From the NCBI RefSeq assembly GCF_016888335.1, contig NZ_JAFEJG010000004.1, positions 868,001 through 932,000 on the forward strand: 64,000 nucleotides of DNA, in the 5' to 3' direction. Of this stretch, positions 25,400-33,631 are shown in pieces; position 1 is the stretch's first letter; every line of letters starts with the position of its first letter. The notes below the pieces were generated by a model. The model had not been told where the DNA came from, made no database searches, and saw only the letters and a program-made list of their open reading frames with translations. This DNA comes from Janibacter endophyticus. Lineage in GTDB: Bacteria; Actinomycetota; Actinomycetes; Actinomycetales; Dermatophilaceae. The translations under genes and the position numbers were made by a program.

Positions 25400-26209
25400 T
25401 CAGCTGACCGGCCTGTAGCGCGCACGCTCGGCGCGGATCAGCGCCTGGCTGGCCCCGGCCGCGACCTTGCGCAGCCACGGGGCGTGCTGGTGCAGGTCGA
25501 TGCGGCCGACCGTCCCGACGATCGCCAGCGCGGCGCGGGGTCGGCCGTTCGAGCCGCGTACCGGGGCAGCGATCGAGACCATGCCGGGTGCGGCCTCCTC
25601 GATGTTGACGCCCAGCCCCCCTTCGCGGATGCGGGCGAGCTCGGTCATCAGCTCGTCAGGATCGGTGATCGTGCGGGACGTCCTCGCCTCCAGCGGTGCC
25701 GACAGGACCTGCTCCAGTGCCTGCGGGTCGTGCGCGAGCATGACCTTGCCGGCGGCGGCGGCGTGAGCGGGGAGCCTCTCTCCGATCCGCGAGGGGGAGT
25801 GGCCCGCCTTGCCGCCGAAGAGCCGGTGCAGCGCGATCACGTCCGTCCCCTCGAGGACGGAGACATGGACGATCTCGTGGGTCTTCTCGTAGAGGTCGGC
25901 GCAAGCAGGGATGAGGAACTCACGGAGCCAGAGGTGCTCGTCGGCGTCGACGGGGCGACTCAGCTCCTGGAGTCGCGCGCCTAGGCGATACTTGCGGCCG
26001 ACCCTCTCGACGACACGGTTGCGCTCCAGCATCCCCAGCACGCGGAAGGCCGTGGACTTGCTGAGGTCCGCCCGACGGGCGAGCTCGCTGACACCGACAC
26101 CGGAGACCGCGTCGGCACCGAAGGAGGCGAGCAGGCTTATCGCCTTGTCCACCGCTGCTCGGTCGCCGCTGTCCTGGGTGGTATCGCGGCCCTCAACTGT
26201 TGCTGTCAT
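25400..26209 (-). CDS. IclR family transcriptional regulator
   Basis: This 269-residue regulator has an N-terminal winged helix (GVGVSELARRADLSKSTAFR, VLGMLERNRVVERVGRKYRL) and the C-terminal effector domain with LPAHAAAAGKVMLAHDP and GLGVNIEEAAPGMVSIAAPV. IclR proteins such as MhpR, PcaR and PobR control aromatic degradation and bind palindromes of about 15-17 bp. This is therefore the prime candidate to read the GTGCC(G/A)-N5-CGGCAC sites. It converges on the operon end and diverges from the XRE-cupin gene. Confidence 0.92.
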   Translation of the reverse strand: MTATVEGRDTTQDSGDRAAVDKAISLLASFGADAVSGVGVSELARRADLSKSTAFRVLGMLERNRVVERVGRKYRLGARLQELSRPVDADEHLWLREFLIPACADLYEKTHEIVHVSVLEGTDVIALHRLFGGKAGHSPSRIGERLPAHAAAAGKVMLAHDPQALEQVLSAPLEARTSRTITDPDELMTELARIREGGLGVNIEEAAPGMVSIAAPVRGSNGRPRAALAIVGTVGRIDLHQHAPWLRKVAAGASQALIRAERARYRPVS

Positions 26210-26319
26210 GGACGATCCCTCTCGGTGCGTCTATCGAGGTAAGCGCTCTGTCACCTTTGACATCGATATCCTGGCCCGAGAAGAGCATTCAGTCAAGAGT
26301 GACGGATAGGATATTGTAA
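26210..26319. promoter_or_regulatory. Divergent promoter region between iclR and xre-cupin genes
   Basis: This 110-bp stretch is noticeably AT-richer than its surroundings. It holds widely spaced inverted arms ATATCCT (26266-26272) and AGGATAT (26308-26314), which could loop or bind a dimer that autoregulates one or both genes. No copy of the GTGCCG palindrome is present here. Confidence 0.4.
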
Positions 26320-26928
26320 GTGACGACTGTTGAGCGAGCAGAGGGGCGGGACTCCGAGATCTCGCAGCTCATCGCGACCAACGTCCGGCGATTCCGGCAG
26401 GAGCGCGGGCTCTCCCTGGGAGACATGGCGCGACGTTCCGGCCTGTCGAAGCAGACCCTCTCTAAGCTGGAAGCCGGCGCGGGGAACCCCACGGTCGACA
26501 CCCTTGCCGCCGTCGGGGTGTGCCTCGGCGTCCCGCTGAGGCGGCTGGTCACCGAGTGGGGCAACCCGGTCTACGTCCGGCGGGCAGAGTCGGCGGGCTG
26601 GCGCCAGCACTACGGGTCGGACATCAGGTTCCTCGACGAGATCTTCGGTACCGGCCACGTCCGGACGCAGGTCGTCCGGCTGAGCAAGAAGATGCGGACG
26701 GCGACCGTCATGCCTCACTCCTCGGGGACGCTGCACCACGTCTACGTGATCGAGGGCGAGATCCGCACCGGCCCGCTGTCGGACCCGGTCGACCTCGGAC
26801 CCGGAGACTTCGTCCGATTCCCCGGAGACGTGCCCCACCGTCACGTCTGCCTCTCCGCCACGGCCCTGGCTCACATGGTGACGACCGTGCCCCAGATCCG
26901 ACAGTTCTCGACCAGCGAGCCGGGTTGA
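26320..26928 (+). CDS. XRE family regulator with C-terminal cupin domain
   Basis: This 202-residue protein has an N-terminal helix-turn-helix (VRRFRQERGLSLGDMARRSG, then LSKQTLSKLEAGAGNPTVDT) and a C-terminal cupin (LHHVYVIEGEIRTGPLSDPV, then DFVRFPGDVPHRHVCL). Such fusions commonly sense small metabolites. It is divergent from the IclR gene across 110 bp at the end of the catabolic block, so a local role is likely. GTG start at 26320. Confidence 0.9.
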   Translation: MTTVERAEGRDSEISQLIATNVRRFRQERGLSLGDMARRSGLSKQTLSKLEAGAGNPTVDTLAAVGVCLGVPLRRLVTEWGNPVYVRRAESAGWRQHYGSDIRFLDEIFGTGHVRTQVVRLSKKMRTATVMPHSSGTLHHVYVIEGEIRTGPLSDPVDLGPGDFVRFPGDVPHRHVCLSATALAHMVTTVPQIRQFSTSEPG

Positions 26929-27004
26929 GCCGCCCCGGCTGTGCTTGACGTCCTGGACGGCGACCTACAGGGGCTACCCTGTCCGAGGCTGCTGACGCGG
27001 CCAA

Positions 27005-27076
27005 GCCCTCGTAGCTCAGGGGAAGAGCACTTCTCTCCTAAAGAAGGTGTCGCAAGTTCGAATCTTGCCGGGGGCA
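27005..27076 (+). tRNA. tRNA-Arg (anticodon CCT)
   Basis: The sequence folds as a cloverleaf: acceptor GCCCTCG pairs with CGGGGGC (with one T-G pair). The anticodon stem CTTCT/AGAAG (27030-27034 with 27042-27046) encloses the loop CTCCTAA with anticodon CCT at 27037-27039. The T arm is GCAAG-TTCGAAT-CTTGC. Discriminator A is at 27076 and CCA is not encoded. It reads the rare codon AGG. TTGACG lies at 26945, but a properly spaced -10 is unclear. Confidence 0.95.
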
Positions 27077-27122
27077 CCGATCTCCGGGATGCCAAGGCGC
27101 GACACGGCGCGACGGTCGTCCC

Positions 27123-28325
27123 TCAGGGCGCGCTCGTCTCGGCCGGCTCGGGCTCGGGTGGGGTGGTCGAGCCAGGATCCGGCTCGGTCGGCGTCGGCTC
27201 GGGCGAGGGGGTCGTCGGATCCGCCGTCGGCTCCGTCGGCTCCGTCGGCTCCGTCGTCTCGGTCGTCGGCGGCGTCGTCGCCCCGGGCGAAGGGGGAGTG
27301 CTCGGGGTCGGCGACGTGGTCCCGGACGTCGGTGTCGAAGACGTCGTCGTGGGTACCGGCGAGCTGCTCGAAGGCTTCGTCGCAGGGCGGGCTGGCACCG
27401 TGTCCTTCGGCCCCGGCGTGACCACCGGCTCGTCCGCGCGCTCGTCCCGGCTCTTCGTCGTCGACGTCACGACCCCGTTGGGCACGAAGCGGGACGTGTC
27501 GCCGATCGCCTCGAGCCCGTTGCGCTCGAAGAATCCCTTCCACGACAGCACCGTCGCGACGTACTCGCCCGAGTAGTTGTAGGAGAGGATCGCGCGGCGC
27601 AACGATCCGGGGTCCGCGAGGTCGCGCCCGCCCGCGCACAGGTAACGAGCCGCCGACGCCGCGGCGTCGTAGACGTTCTGCGGGTCGGCGGTGCCGTCGT
27701 CGTCGGCGTCCGTGCCCCACGCCGCCCATGTCGTCGGGATGAACTGCATCGGCCCGACCGCTCGGTCGGACGCCGAGGACCCGTCGAGCCGCCCGCCGTC
27801 GCTGTCCGAGATCCGCGCGAAGGCTCCGCCCGTCAGCGGCGGCCCGTAGACGGGCGGGGTCACCCTGTGACCGGTCAGCGCGCGGCCGCCGATGTTGCCC
27901 GACTCGACCTGCCCGATGGCGGCGAGCAGCTCGGGTCGGACCCCGCAGCCCGCGGGCGCGAAGGAGGGCGCCTTGCGGTACGCCCTGACGAGGTGCGCCT
28001 TGGGGGTGCCGGCGCCGAGGCGCAGCTCCTGGGCGAGCTTCTTCGCCTTCGCCGCATCGACCTTCTTCGGTGCCTTCTTCGCCCGGACCGGCCGCTTCGG
28101 GAGCGGCTTCATGGGGTGGGCTCGGACGTGGGTGCGCTCGACCGCGACGTCGAGCAGCCGCGGCGCCGGCGGACCGAGACGCGCGGCCACGCTCACGGCC
28201 GGTTCGGCAACCTCCACCACCGTCTCGACCGGCGCAGCCGGCCCCCCGACCGACGCGACCGCGGCCGCACCCCCTCCCACGACGGCGACAACCCCAGCGC
28301 CGACCCAGGCCACTCGCGCTCGCAT
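27123..28325 (-). CDS. Secreted lytic transglycosylase (SLT_2/MltB-like) with Thr/Pro-rich tail
   Basis: This 400-residue exported muramidase has an N-terminal hydrophobic segment (VAWVGAGVVAVVGGGAAAVA). The catalytic domain has its Glu in LLAAIGQVESGN, GPMQFIPTTWAAWG and the acidic DADDDGTADPQNVYDAA motif, and ends near LSWKGFFE. The last about 90 residues are a low-complexity Ser/Thr/Pro/Glu tail with TEP repeats. The ATG at 28325 has AGGGGG 8 nt upstream, and an in-frame upstream ATG at 28352 is possible. It cleaves peptidoglycan glycan strands in wall turnover. Confidence 0.9.
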   Translation of the reverse strand: MRARVAWVGAGVVAVVGGGAAAVASVGGPAAPVETVVEVAEPAVSVAARLGPPAPRLLDVAVERTHVRAHPMKPLPKRPVRAKKAPKKVDAAKAKKLAQELRLGAGTPKAHLVRAYRKAPSFAPAGCGVRPELLAAIGQVESGNIGGRALTGHRVTPPVYGPPLTGGAFARISDSDGGRLDGSSASDRAVGPMQFIPTTWAAWGTDADDDGTADPQNVYDAAASAARYLCAGGRDLADPGSLRRAILSYNYSGEYVATVLSWKGFFERNGLEAIGDTSRFVPNGVVTSTTKSRDERADEPVVTPGPKDTVPARPATKPSSSSPVPTTTSSTPTSGTTSPTPSTPPSPGATTPPTTETTEPTEPTEPTADPTTPSPEPTPTEPDPGSTTPPEPEPAETSAP

Positions 28326-28453
28326 CCCCGGATCCCCCTTCGAGCTCAGCATCCAGGCTAGGCGCGCCACGGCGGCACGTCGTCGACCGTGCGGGGAACG
28401 GCTCACCAACCGTGGGTGTCCGACGGGCCGCCCCTTCGCGTTAGCCTGCCGAC

Positions 28454-31400
28454 GTGAGCTCAGCGACCACCCCTTCGACCCCGCCGGGGCCCGAGCAGTG
28501 GCGCGGCGAGCTCATGGACCTCGGCGGCCCCAACACCCTGGTCTGGCCCCGGCGTGACGACTCCGAGGTCGTCGACCTCACCCGCGCCCACCCGGGTGGC
28601 ACGGCGATGCTCCTCGCCGGCCGCGACGTGCGGATCAGCGACCTCGTCCGCGAGCCTGAGGCCCGCGCCCGCGCCCAGCGCACCGCCCGCCGCCTGCGTG
28701 AGCGCACCGACGCGATCGCCGAGGAGCACGGCCTGAGCACCTGCTTCCTGGCCATGGGAGAGGCCACGTGGCACACGAGCGTCGAGCAGCGCCGCCCCGC
28801 CGCCCCCGTGCTCCTGCGTCGTGTCGACCTCGAGCCCACCGAGACCGACGGCGACCTGCGGCTGACCTTCGTCACCGACGTCGAGCTCAACCCCGCGCTC
28901 GTCGCGGTCGTCGAGCCCCGCCTGCGCCGCCCCGGGGCGCTGACGCGGGTCCTCGAGCGTGGCCGTGCCGGGGAGCGTGGGTTCAACCCCGAGCCGGTCT
29001 ACGAGGCGCTGCGGCAGCTGTGCGCCCAGATCCCCGGCTTCGAGATCCGCTCCACCCTCCAGCTCGGCGCGTACCCCTACGGCAAGGCCGAGGCGATCGC
29101 CGACCTCGACGCGATCCGCCGGGTCGTCGACGCTCACCCGGTCCTCGCTCGCCTCACCGACGGCGAGGAGGTGGCGCCGGCGGGTGGCGCGGCGAAGGGG
29201 TCAGCCGCGGACCGTCGTCGTTCGGTCCGGGGTCGTCGGGCGCCCGAAGGGGTCGACGCGAGCGTCTTCGACCTCCCCGAGGACCAGCAGGGAGCCCTGG
29301 ACCGTGTCGCAGAGGGCGAGGACCTCTTCGTCGAGGCGCCGCCGGGCGTCGACGCGGCGCGGTTCGTCGCGGCGCTCGTGGCGCAGACGGTGGGATCCGA
29401 GCGGCGTGTGCTCGTCGTCGCCGAGAAGACGGCCGCGCTGCAGGCTGTCCATGGTGTCCTCGACGGTGTCGGCCTCGGCGATCTCGTCGTCCACGTCACC
29501 GACCCGGCCGGTCAGGTCGACCCGCGGCTCATCACCGACCGCTGGCCGACCCGCTCGGACCAGCCCGAGACCGGCTCGGCCGCGAGCAGCCAGCGCGCGA
29601 CGGCTGCTGCCGCGACCCTCGACGGGCACGCCCAGGCGGTCCACACCCCGCGCGAGCCGTGGGGCGTGAGCATCGCCGACGCCCACGACTCGGTGGTGGC
29701 CCTCGCCGGCGCCGCATCTCCTCCCCGCTCGCGGGTGCGCCTCGGTCGGGAGGTCCTCTCCCGGCTCGACCTCGACGCCATCGAGGAGGCCGCGACCCAT
29801 GCCGAGACGATCGCCCGGACCTTCGCCTGGGACCGCCGGCCCACCCCTTCGCCCTGGTGGCGGGGGAGGGTGACGAGCGCCCAGGACGTCGACTGGGTGA
29901 GCGAGACGATCACCCACCTGCTCGACGAGGATCTCGCCGCGCTCGACCGGACGATGTCCGAGGTCTTCCGCGACATCACCGAGCCTCGCGCCCAGGCCCC
30001 GGGCGACCACGGCCGCCTCCTCGCGGCCGTGGAGCAGATCCGCGACACCCTCGACATCTTCCGGCCCGAGCTCTTCGACGCCCCGATCGACCCGCTCATC
30101 GACGCGACCTCGTCGATGACCCGGCTCGGCATGGTCGAGCGGCGCCGCCTCGTGCGGCAGGCACGCGCCCACCTCCGTCCCGGCAGGCCGCCCGCCGACC
30201 TCCATGCCGCCCTCGTCAGCGCCCAGGAGCAGCGCCGCGCGTGGGCAGGCATCGTCGGCGGCGGTGGCCGGCCACGCATCCCTGCGACCATCGACGACGC
30301 GCACCGGGCCTACGAGCGGGTGCACGCAGCACTCGCGACGGTCGAGACCGCACTGCCGCCGGCGGCGGAGGGTGACGGGCTCATCGACCGTCCGACCGCC
30401 GAGCTGCGGACCCTGCTCGCCGCCCTGCGCCGCGACCGGGCCGGCGCCGAGGCGGCCTCCGCCACCCGCGGCGACGTCGACGCCCTGGACGAGCTCGGCC
30501 TCGGCGAGGTCGTCGACGACCTGGCCCGGCGGCGTGTCGCACCGTCCGCGGTCGTCGACGAGATGCGCTACGTGTGGTGGATGTCGGTCCTCGAGGAGAT
30601 CGGGTCCGGGGACCGGCGCTTCCGGGCCGTCGAGGGCACCGACCTCGACGCTGCCCTCGCCGACTTCGTCGTCGCCGACGCCGAGACCGTCGCCGCCAAC
30701 GCCCGCGCGCTCGCCGACGCCGCCAGCCGACGCTTCCGGTCGCTCGGGCGCGGCAACCGCAGGGCTGCCCTCGACGTCGACCGCACCGCCAAGGGCCGTG
30801 GCAGGCCCGCCCCGCGCTGGCGCGACGGCTACGACGCGTGGGGCGGGCTCCTCCGCGCCGCCGGCCCCTGCACGATGATGAGCCCCCTCGCGGTCGGCCT
30901 GGTCCTGCCCCCGGACGAGCGATTCGACCTCGTGGTCGTCGACGACGCGAGCCGGACCAGCCTCGCCCGGGCCGTCGGCGCCATCGCCCGCGGCGGGCAG
31001 CTCGTCGTCGTGGGCGACCCGACGCAGCAGCGGCCCGGCTCGTGGAGCACCGACCCCGGCGTGCGGCCACCCGACACCTCTGCCGACGACCTCGCCACCC
31101 TGGCCGAGCGCAGCCTCGAGGTCGTCCACCTGCGGACCAGCGGCGACCCTCGCCCGTGGATCCCGTCGGCTCGCGAGCGCGGCGTCGTCCACACCCCAGC
31201 GCCCGGCGGCGACCCCACGCCCCGGCTGCGTGTCGTGGACACCGAGCACGCGGGGGGCGGCCCCAGCCCCGAGGTCGACCTCGTCGCCTCTCTCGTCGTG
31301 GAGGCCCTCGCCGAGCCCGGGACGAGCCTGGGCGTCGTCACCTTCGACGCCGAGCACGCAGCGGCCGTCCGTGCCGCCGTGGCCGACACGGTGCGTCGCC

Positions 31401-32107
31401 GGCCCGAGCTGGCCGCCGGGATGGCGGCGCTCCCGGCCCCCTTCGTCGTCAAGCCGGTCGACCGCTGGCAGCGCGAGCAGCGTGACCGTGTCGTCGTCAG
31501 CGTCGGCCCGGTGAGCCCGCTCGGCTCTGGCGCCCCGGCGACCGCGGCCAGCCGGGCACTCGCGGGCATCGAGGGTGCCCGCCTCGTCGGCATCGCCCTG
31601 ACCCGGGGACGCCGCCAGGTCGACTGGGTGACCGGGCTGCGGGCCGCCGCCTTGCGGGGCGTGCCCAAGGGCAGCGGCATCGAGGCGCTGCGCGCGGTCC
31701 TCGCCGAGCTCGAGGCCCTCGAGGAGTCGCCGCCGGCCCACCGGGCCAGCGGGGACGAAGGGGGAGCCGGTCCCCTTGTCGTCGGCTTCGCCCAACGACT
31801 CCGTGCCGCCGGCCTCGTCGCCGAGATCGGCGTGGGCCGAGGGGCGCACCGGGTGGACATCGCCGTGGCCGACCCGGACCACCGGGGCTACCAGCTCGCC
31901 GTGAGCCTCGACGGCCCGGAGTACGCGAGCCGCGCCGGCGCCCGTCAGCGCGACCGGATCCTCCCCGCCGAGCTGACGGCCCTCGGCTGGCGCCACCTGC
32001 GGCTGTGGACGACCGACATCTTCGCCGACCCCGCGCGGCAGGAGGCCAAGGTTGTCCGCGCCCTGCACGACGCCTGCCGGGCGCTCGAGGCCGGACACCG
32101 GCGATGA
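28454..32107 (+). CDS. DUF4011 helicase-like protein with degenerate P-loop and Vsr-like C-terminal nuclease domain
   Basis: This 1217-residue protein has a DUF4011-like N-terminal region (CFLAMGEATWHTSVEQR, DVELNPALVAVVE). Its SF1 helicase core has the Walker A position (about residue 294) reading APPGVDAARF, lacking the Gly-Lys-Ser/Thr. Motif II is VVVDDAS (about 824), followed by GDPTQQRP, a motif V-like WQREQRDRVVVSV and a motif VI-like ALTRGRRQVDW. The C-terminus (about 1115-1200) resembles the very-short-patch-repair/MTES_1575 nuclease fold (RVDIAVADPDHRGYQLAVSL, RDRILPAELTALGWRHLRLW), with the usual acidic residue before the LDG turn missing. ATP hydrolysis is doubtful. A DNA-repair or defence-related structural role is only inference. 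Confidence 0.75.
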   Translation: MSSATTPSTPPGPEQWRGELMDLGGPNTLVWPRRDDSEVVDLTRAHPGGTAMLLAGRDVRISDLVREPEARARAQRTARRLRERTDAIAEEHGLSTCFLAMGEATWHTSVEQRRPAAPVLLRRVDLEPTETDGDLRLTFVTDVELNPALVAVVEPRLRRPGALTRVLERGRAGERGFNPEPVYEALRQLCAQIPGFEIRSTLQLGAYPYGKAEAIADLDAIRRVVDAHPVLARLTDGEEVAPAGGAAKGSAADRRRSVRGRRAPEGVDASVFDLPEDQQGALDRVAEGEDLFVEAPPGVDAARFVAALVAQTVGSERRVLVVAEKTAALQAVHGVLDGVGLGDLVVHVTDPAGQVDPRLITDRWPTRSDQPETGSAASSQRATAAAATLDGHAQAVHTPREPWGVSIADAHDSVVALAGAASPPRSRVRLGREVLSRLDLDAIEEAATHAETIARTFAWDRRPTPSPWWRGRVTSAQDVDWVSETITHLLDEDLAALDRTMSEVFRDITEPRAQAPGDHGRLLAAVEQIRDTLDIFRPELFDAPIDPLIDATSSMTRLGMVERRRLVRQARAHLRPGRPPADLHAALVSAQEQRRAWAGIVGGGGRPRIPATIDDAHRAYERVHAALATVETALPPAAEGDGLIDRPTAELRTLLAALRRDRAGAEAASATRGDVDALDELGLGEVVDDLARRRVAPSAVVDEMRYVWWMSVLEEIGSGDRRFRAVEGTDLDAALADFVVADAETVAANARALADAASRRFRSLGRGNRRAALDVDRTAKGRGRPAPRWRDGYDAWGGLLRAAGPCTMMSPLAVGLVLPPDERFDLVVVDDASRTSLARAVGAIARGGQLVVVGDPTQQRPGSWSTDPGVRPPDTSADDLATLAERSLEVVHLRTSGDPRPWIPSARERGVVHTPAPGGDPTPRLRVVDTEHAGGGPSPEVDLVASLVVEALAEPGTSLGVVTFDAEHAAAVRAAVADTVRRRPELAAGMAALPAPFVVKPVDRWQREQRDRVVVSVGPVSPLGSGAPATAASRALAGIEGARLVGIALTRGRRQVDWVTGLRAAALRGVPKGSGIEALRAVLAELEALEESPPAHRASGDEGGAGPLVVGFAQRLRAAGLVAEIGVGRGAHRVDIAVADPDHRGYQLAVSLDGPEYASRAGARQRDRILPAELTALGWRHLRLWTTDIFADPARQEAKVVRALHDACRALEAGHRR

Positions 32108-32319
32108 GTCCAGACGACGGCACTGCCGAGCCGTCGCCCCGTCGGCGCCGTCATCGGCGGGCCAGCCACCCGGGCACCTCGGAGGCGGCTCGTGCCGCCA
32201 GCACCCAGGCCGAGGACACCCCTTCGCCCCGGACGCCCCGGTCCGAGGGCACCCCGGTCCTCGACCCACGGGAGAAGTGGCTGCTCGACGAACGTCCGCC
32301 CCACTGGGGCCGGGACTGA
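32104..32319 (+). CDS. Small conserved actinobacterial protein ending PPHWG
   Basis: This 71-residue hydrophilic protein is Arg/Ser-rich at the N-terminus, with the C-terminal motif DPREKWLLDERPPHWGRD, a tail I recall from small uncharacterised actinobacterial proteins. Its ATG overlaps the stop of the helicase-like gene by 4 bp, so the two are coupled. Function unknown. Confidence 0.7.
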   Translation: MSPDDGTAEPSPRRRRHRRASHPGTSEAARAASTQAEDTPSPRTPRSEGTPVLDPREKWLLDERPPHWGRD

Positions 32320-32326
32320 GGGACGA

Positions 32327-32361
32327 CGAAGGGGTGAGAGCCGGTGGCTCTCACCCCTTCG
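32327..32361. terminator. Bidirectional terminator between the DUF4011 operon and mscL
   Basis: A perfect 16-bp stem (32327-32342 with 32346-32361) has a 3-nt loop. Both arms contain the enriched octamer CGAAGGGG/CCCCTTCG. It lies between convergent genes. Confidence 0.85.
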
Positions 32362-32394
32362 GGCTGCGACGTGTGGCCGTCGCGGGTGCTGCGA

Positions 32395-32769
32395 TCAGAT
32401 GCGGCCGCGGCCGGCGCGGAGCTCGTCGCGGATCTCGCGGAGGAGCTCGACGTTCTCCTCGGTGGTCTCCTCCTCGGCGGCGACGAAGCGCTCACGCATC
32501 GCCTGGTACGGCTTGATGACGCCGAAGTACACGACGGCGGCCATGATGAGGAAGGCGACGAGAGCGGTGAGCAGCGGGCCGACCGTCTGGAAGCCGCCGA
32601 TGGTCATGTCGTCGAAGTTGAAGTCGGCACCGCCGGTGGCCTTGCCGATGGCCTCGAGGAGGAAGTTGGTGAACGCGGCGACGACCGCGGCGAACGCGGT
32701 GGCGATGATCAGACCGGTGGCAATCTCGACGAGGTTGCCGCGCATGAGGAAGTCCTTGAAGCCCTTCAT
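32395..32769 (-). CDS. mscL: Large-conductance mechanosensitive channel
   Basis: This 124-residue MscL has an N-terminal amphipathic helix and first span (FKDFLMRGNLVEIATGLIIA), a short periplasmic loop, a second span (PLLTALVAFLIMAAVVYFGV) and an acidic C-terminal helix. It opens at high membrane tension to release solutes. I choose the ATG at 32769 over 32778 because AGAAGG lies 9 nt before the former and immediately abuts the latter. Convergent with the DUF4011 operon. Confidence 0.96.
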   Translation of the reverse strand: MKGFKDFLMRGNLVEIATGLIIATAFAAVVAAFTNFLLEAIGKATGGADFNFDDMTIGGFQTVGPLLTALVAFLIMAAVVYFGVIKPYQAMRERFVAAEEETTEENVELLREIRDELRAGRGRI

Positions 32770-32944
32770 GGGATCCATCCTTCTAGGGGTAGACGTGAGT
32801 AGTGCGAGCGCGCACTCCGTCGACCAGGATGAAAGACCCTGCAGCGGATATGCAAGTTGGCGACGGGCCCGGGCGTGGCGGATCCATTATCGCAGCCTGC
32901 CGGGAGGGCGTCGAGACTGTCCTCCGAGGCAGCATCGCCGCAGG

Positions 32945-33592
32945 TCAGCGACCTGGTGAGAGTCCGCGGGCGGTGAGGACGAAGCCCGTCCCGACGTCCT
33001 CGTCGAGAGCGTCGACGATGTCGCCGGCCGATGCCGCCGACAGCGAGAGCACCGCCGTCGGCTCGGGGATCGCGGCCGGCTCGTCGCCGCCCACGGGGAT
33101 CGCCACGACCCTCGCCTCCTCGGCGACCGGCTCACGGCGACCGGGCCGGTAGACGTCGACGAGGTCGCCCACCGCAAGCGATCGCGCGGCACCGATGAGT
33201 GGCACGGTGACGACCCGCCTCCCGGGCCCCGCCGTGGATGCGTCGCTGCCGAGCACCCGGGCCGGGGTGAGCACCTCCCCCTCGGCGAGGGCCACCGTCG
33301 CCAGCCGGCCGACGGCCCCGTCGGGTGCCTGCAGCGCATCCTGGGGGACGGTCGAGGCCGGACGATCGACCACGCGGACGTCGCCGGCGTCCACCGGTGT
33401 CCCCGCCGCCACGTCGGCGACCGCGACGAGGGCGGCGGCGGTGGGCTCGGGTGCGCCCCGGCCGACCGCGAGCGCAAGCCCGAGGGAGAGCAGCAGCCCT
33501 GCGACGACCCGGCGGGCGACCCGTCGGCGCCACGCCTGCCGGCGGCCAGGGGCGAAGAGCCAGGGGAGCTGGGTCGCGAGGAGGTCGGCCAT
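32945..33592 (-). CDS. SAF-domain membrane protein (CpaB/RcpC-like)
   Basis: This 215-residue protein has one N-terminal membrane segment (VVAGLLLSLGLALAVG) followed by an extracytoplasmic SAF domain (VAVADVAAGTPVDAGDVRVV, LATVALAEGEVLTPARVL, LAVGDLVDVYRPG). SAF proteins of this type assist Flp pili in other bacteria, but here no pilus genes are nearby. It lies between mscL and the FmdB-like gene on the same strand, a recurrent actinobacterial arrangement. Role unclear. Confidence 0.8.
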   Translation of the reverse strand: MADLLATQLPWLFAPGRRQAWRRRVARRVVAGLLLSLGLALAVGRGAPEPTAAALVAVADVAAGTPVDAGDVRVVDRPASTVPQDALQAPDGAVGRLATVALAEGEVLTPARVLGSDASTAGPGRRVVTVPLIGAARSLAVGDLVDVYRPGRREPVAEEARVVAIPVGGDEPAAIPEPTAVLSLSAASAGDIVDALDEDVGTGFVLTARGLSPGR

Positions 33593-33631
33593 GACACCGA
33601 CGTTAGGCAGCCGCGGGTGCGGCGGCTGGGG

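Noticed and set aside
27215-27265. Short tandem repeats as a possible CRISPR array
   Set aside because: The units are 9 bp with no spacers and lie in frame in the transglycosylase tail. No CRISPR-like repeat-spacer structure was found anywhere in the window.
29201-32269. 1022-residue antisense frame opposite the DUF4011 gene
   Set aside because: It is a GC-rich shadow frame dominated by Gly, Ala, Arg and Asp with no domain. The plus strand has clear motifs.
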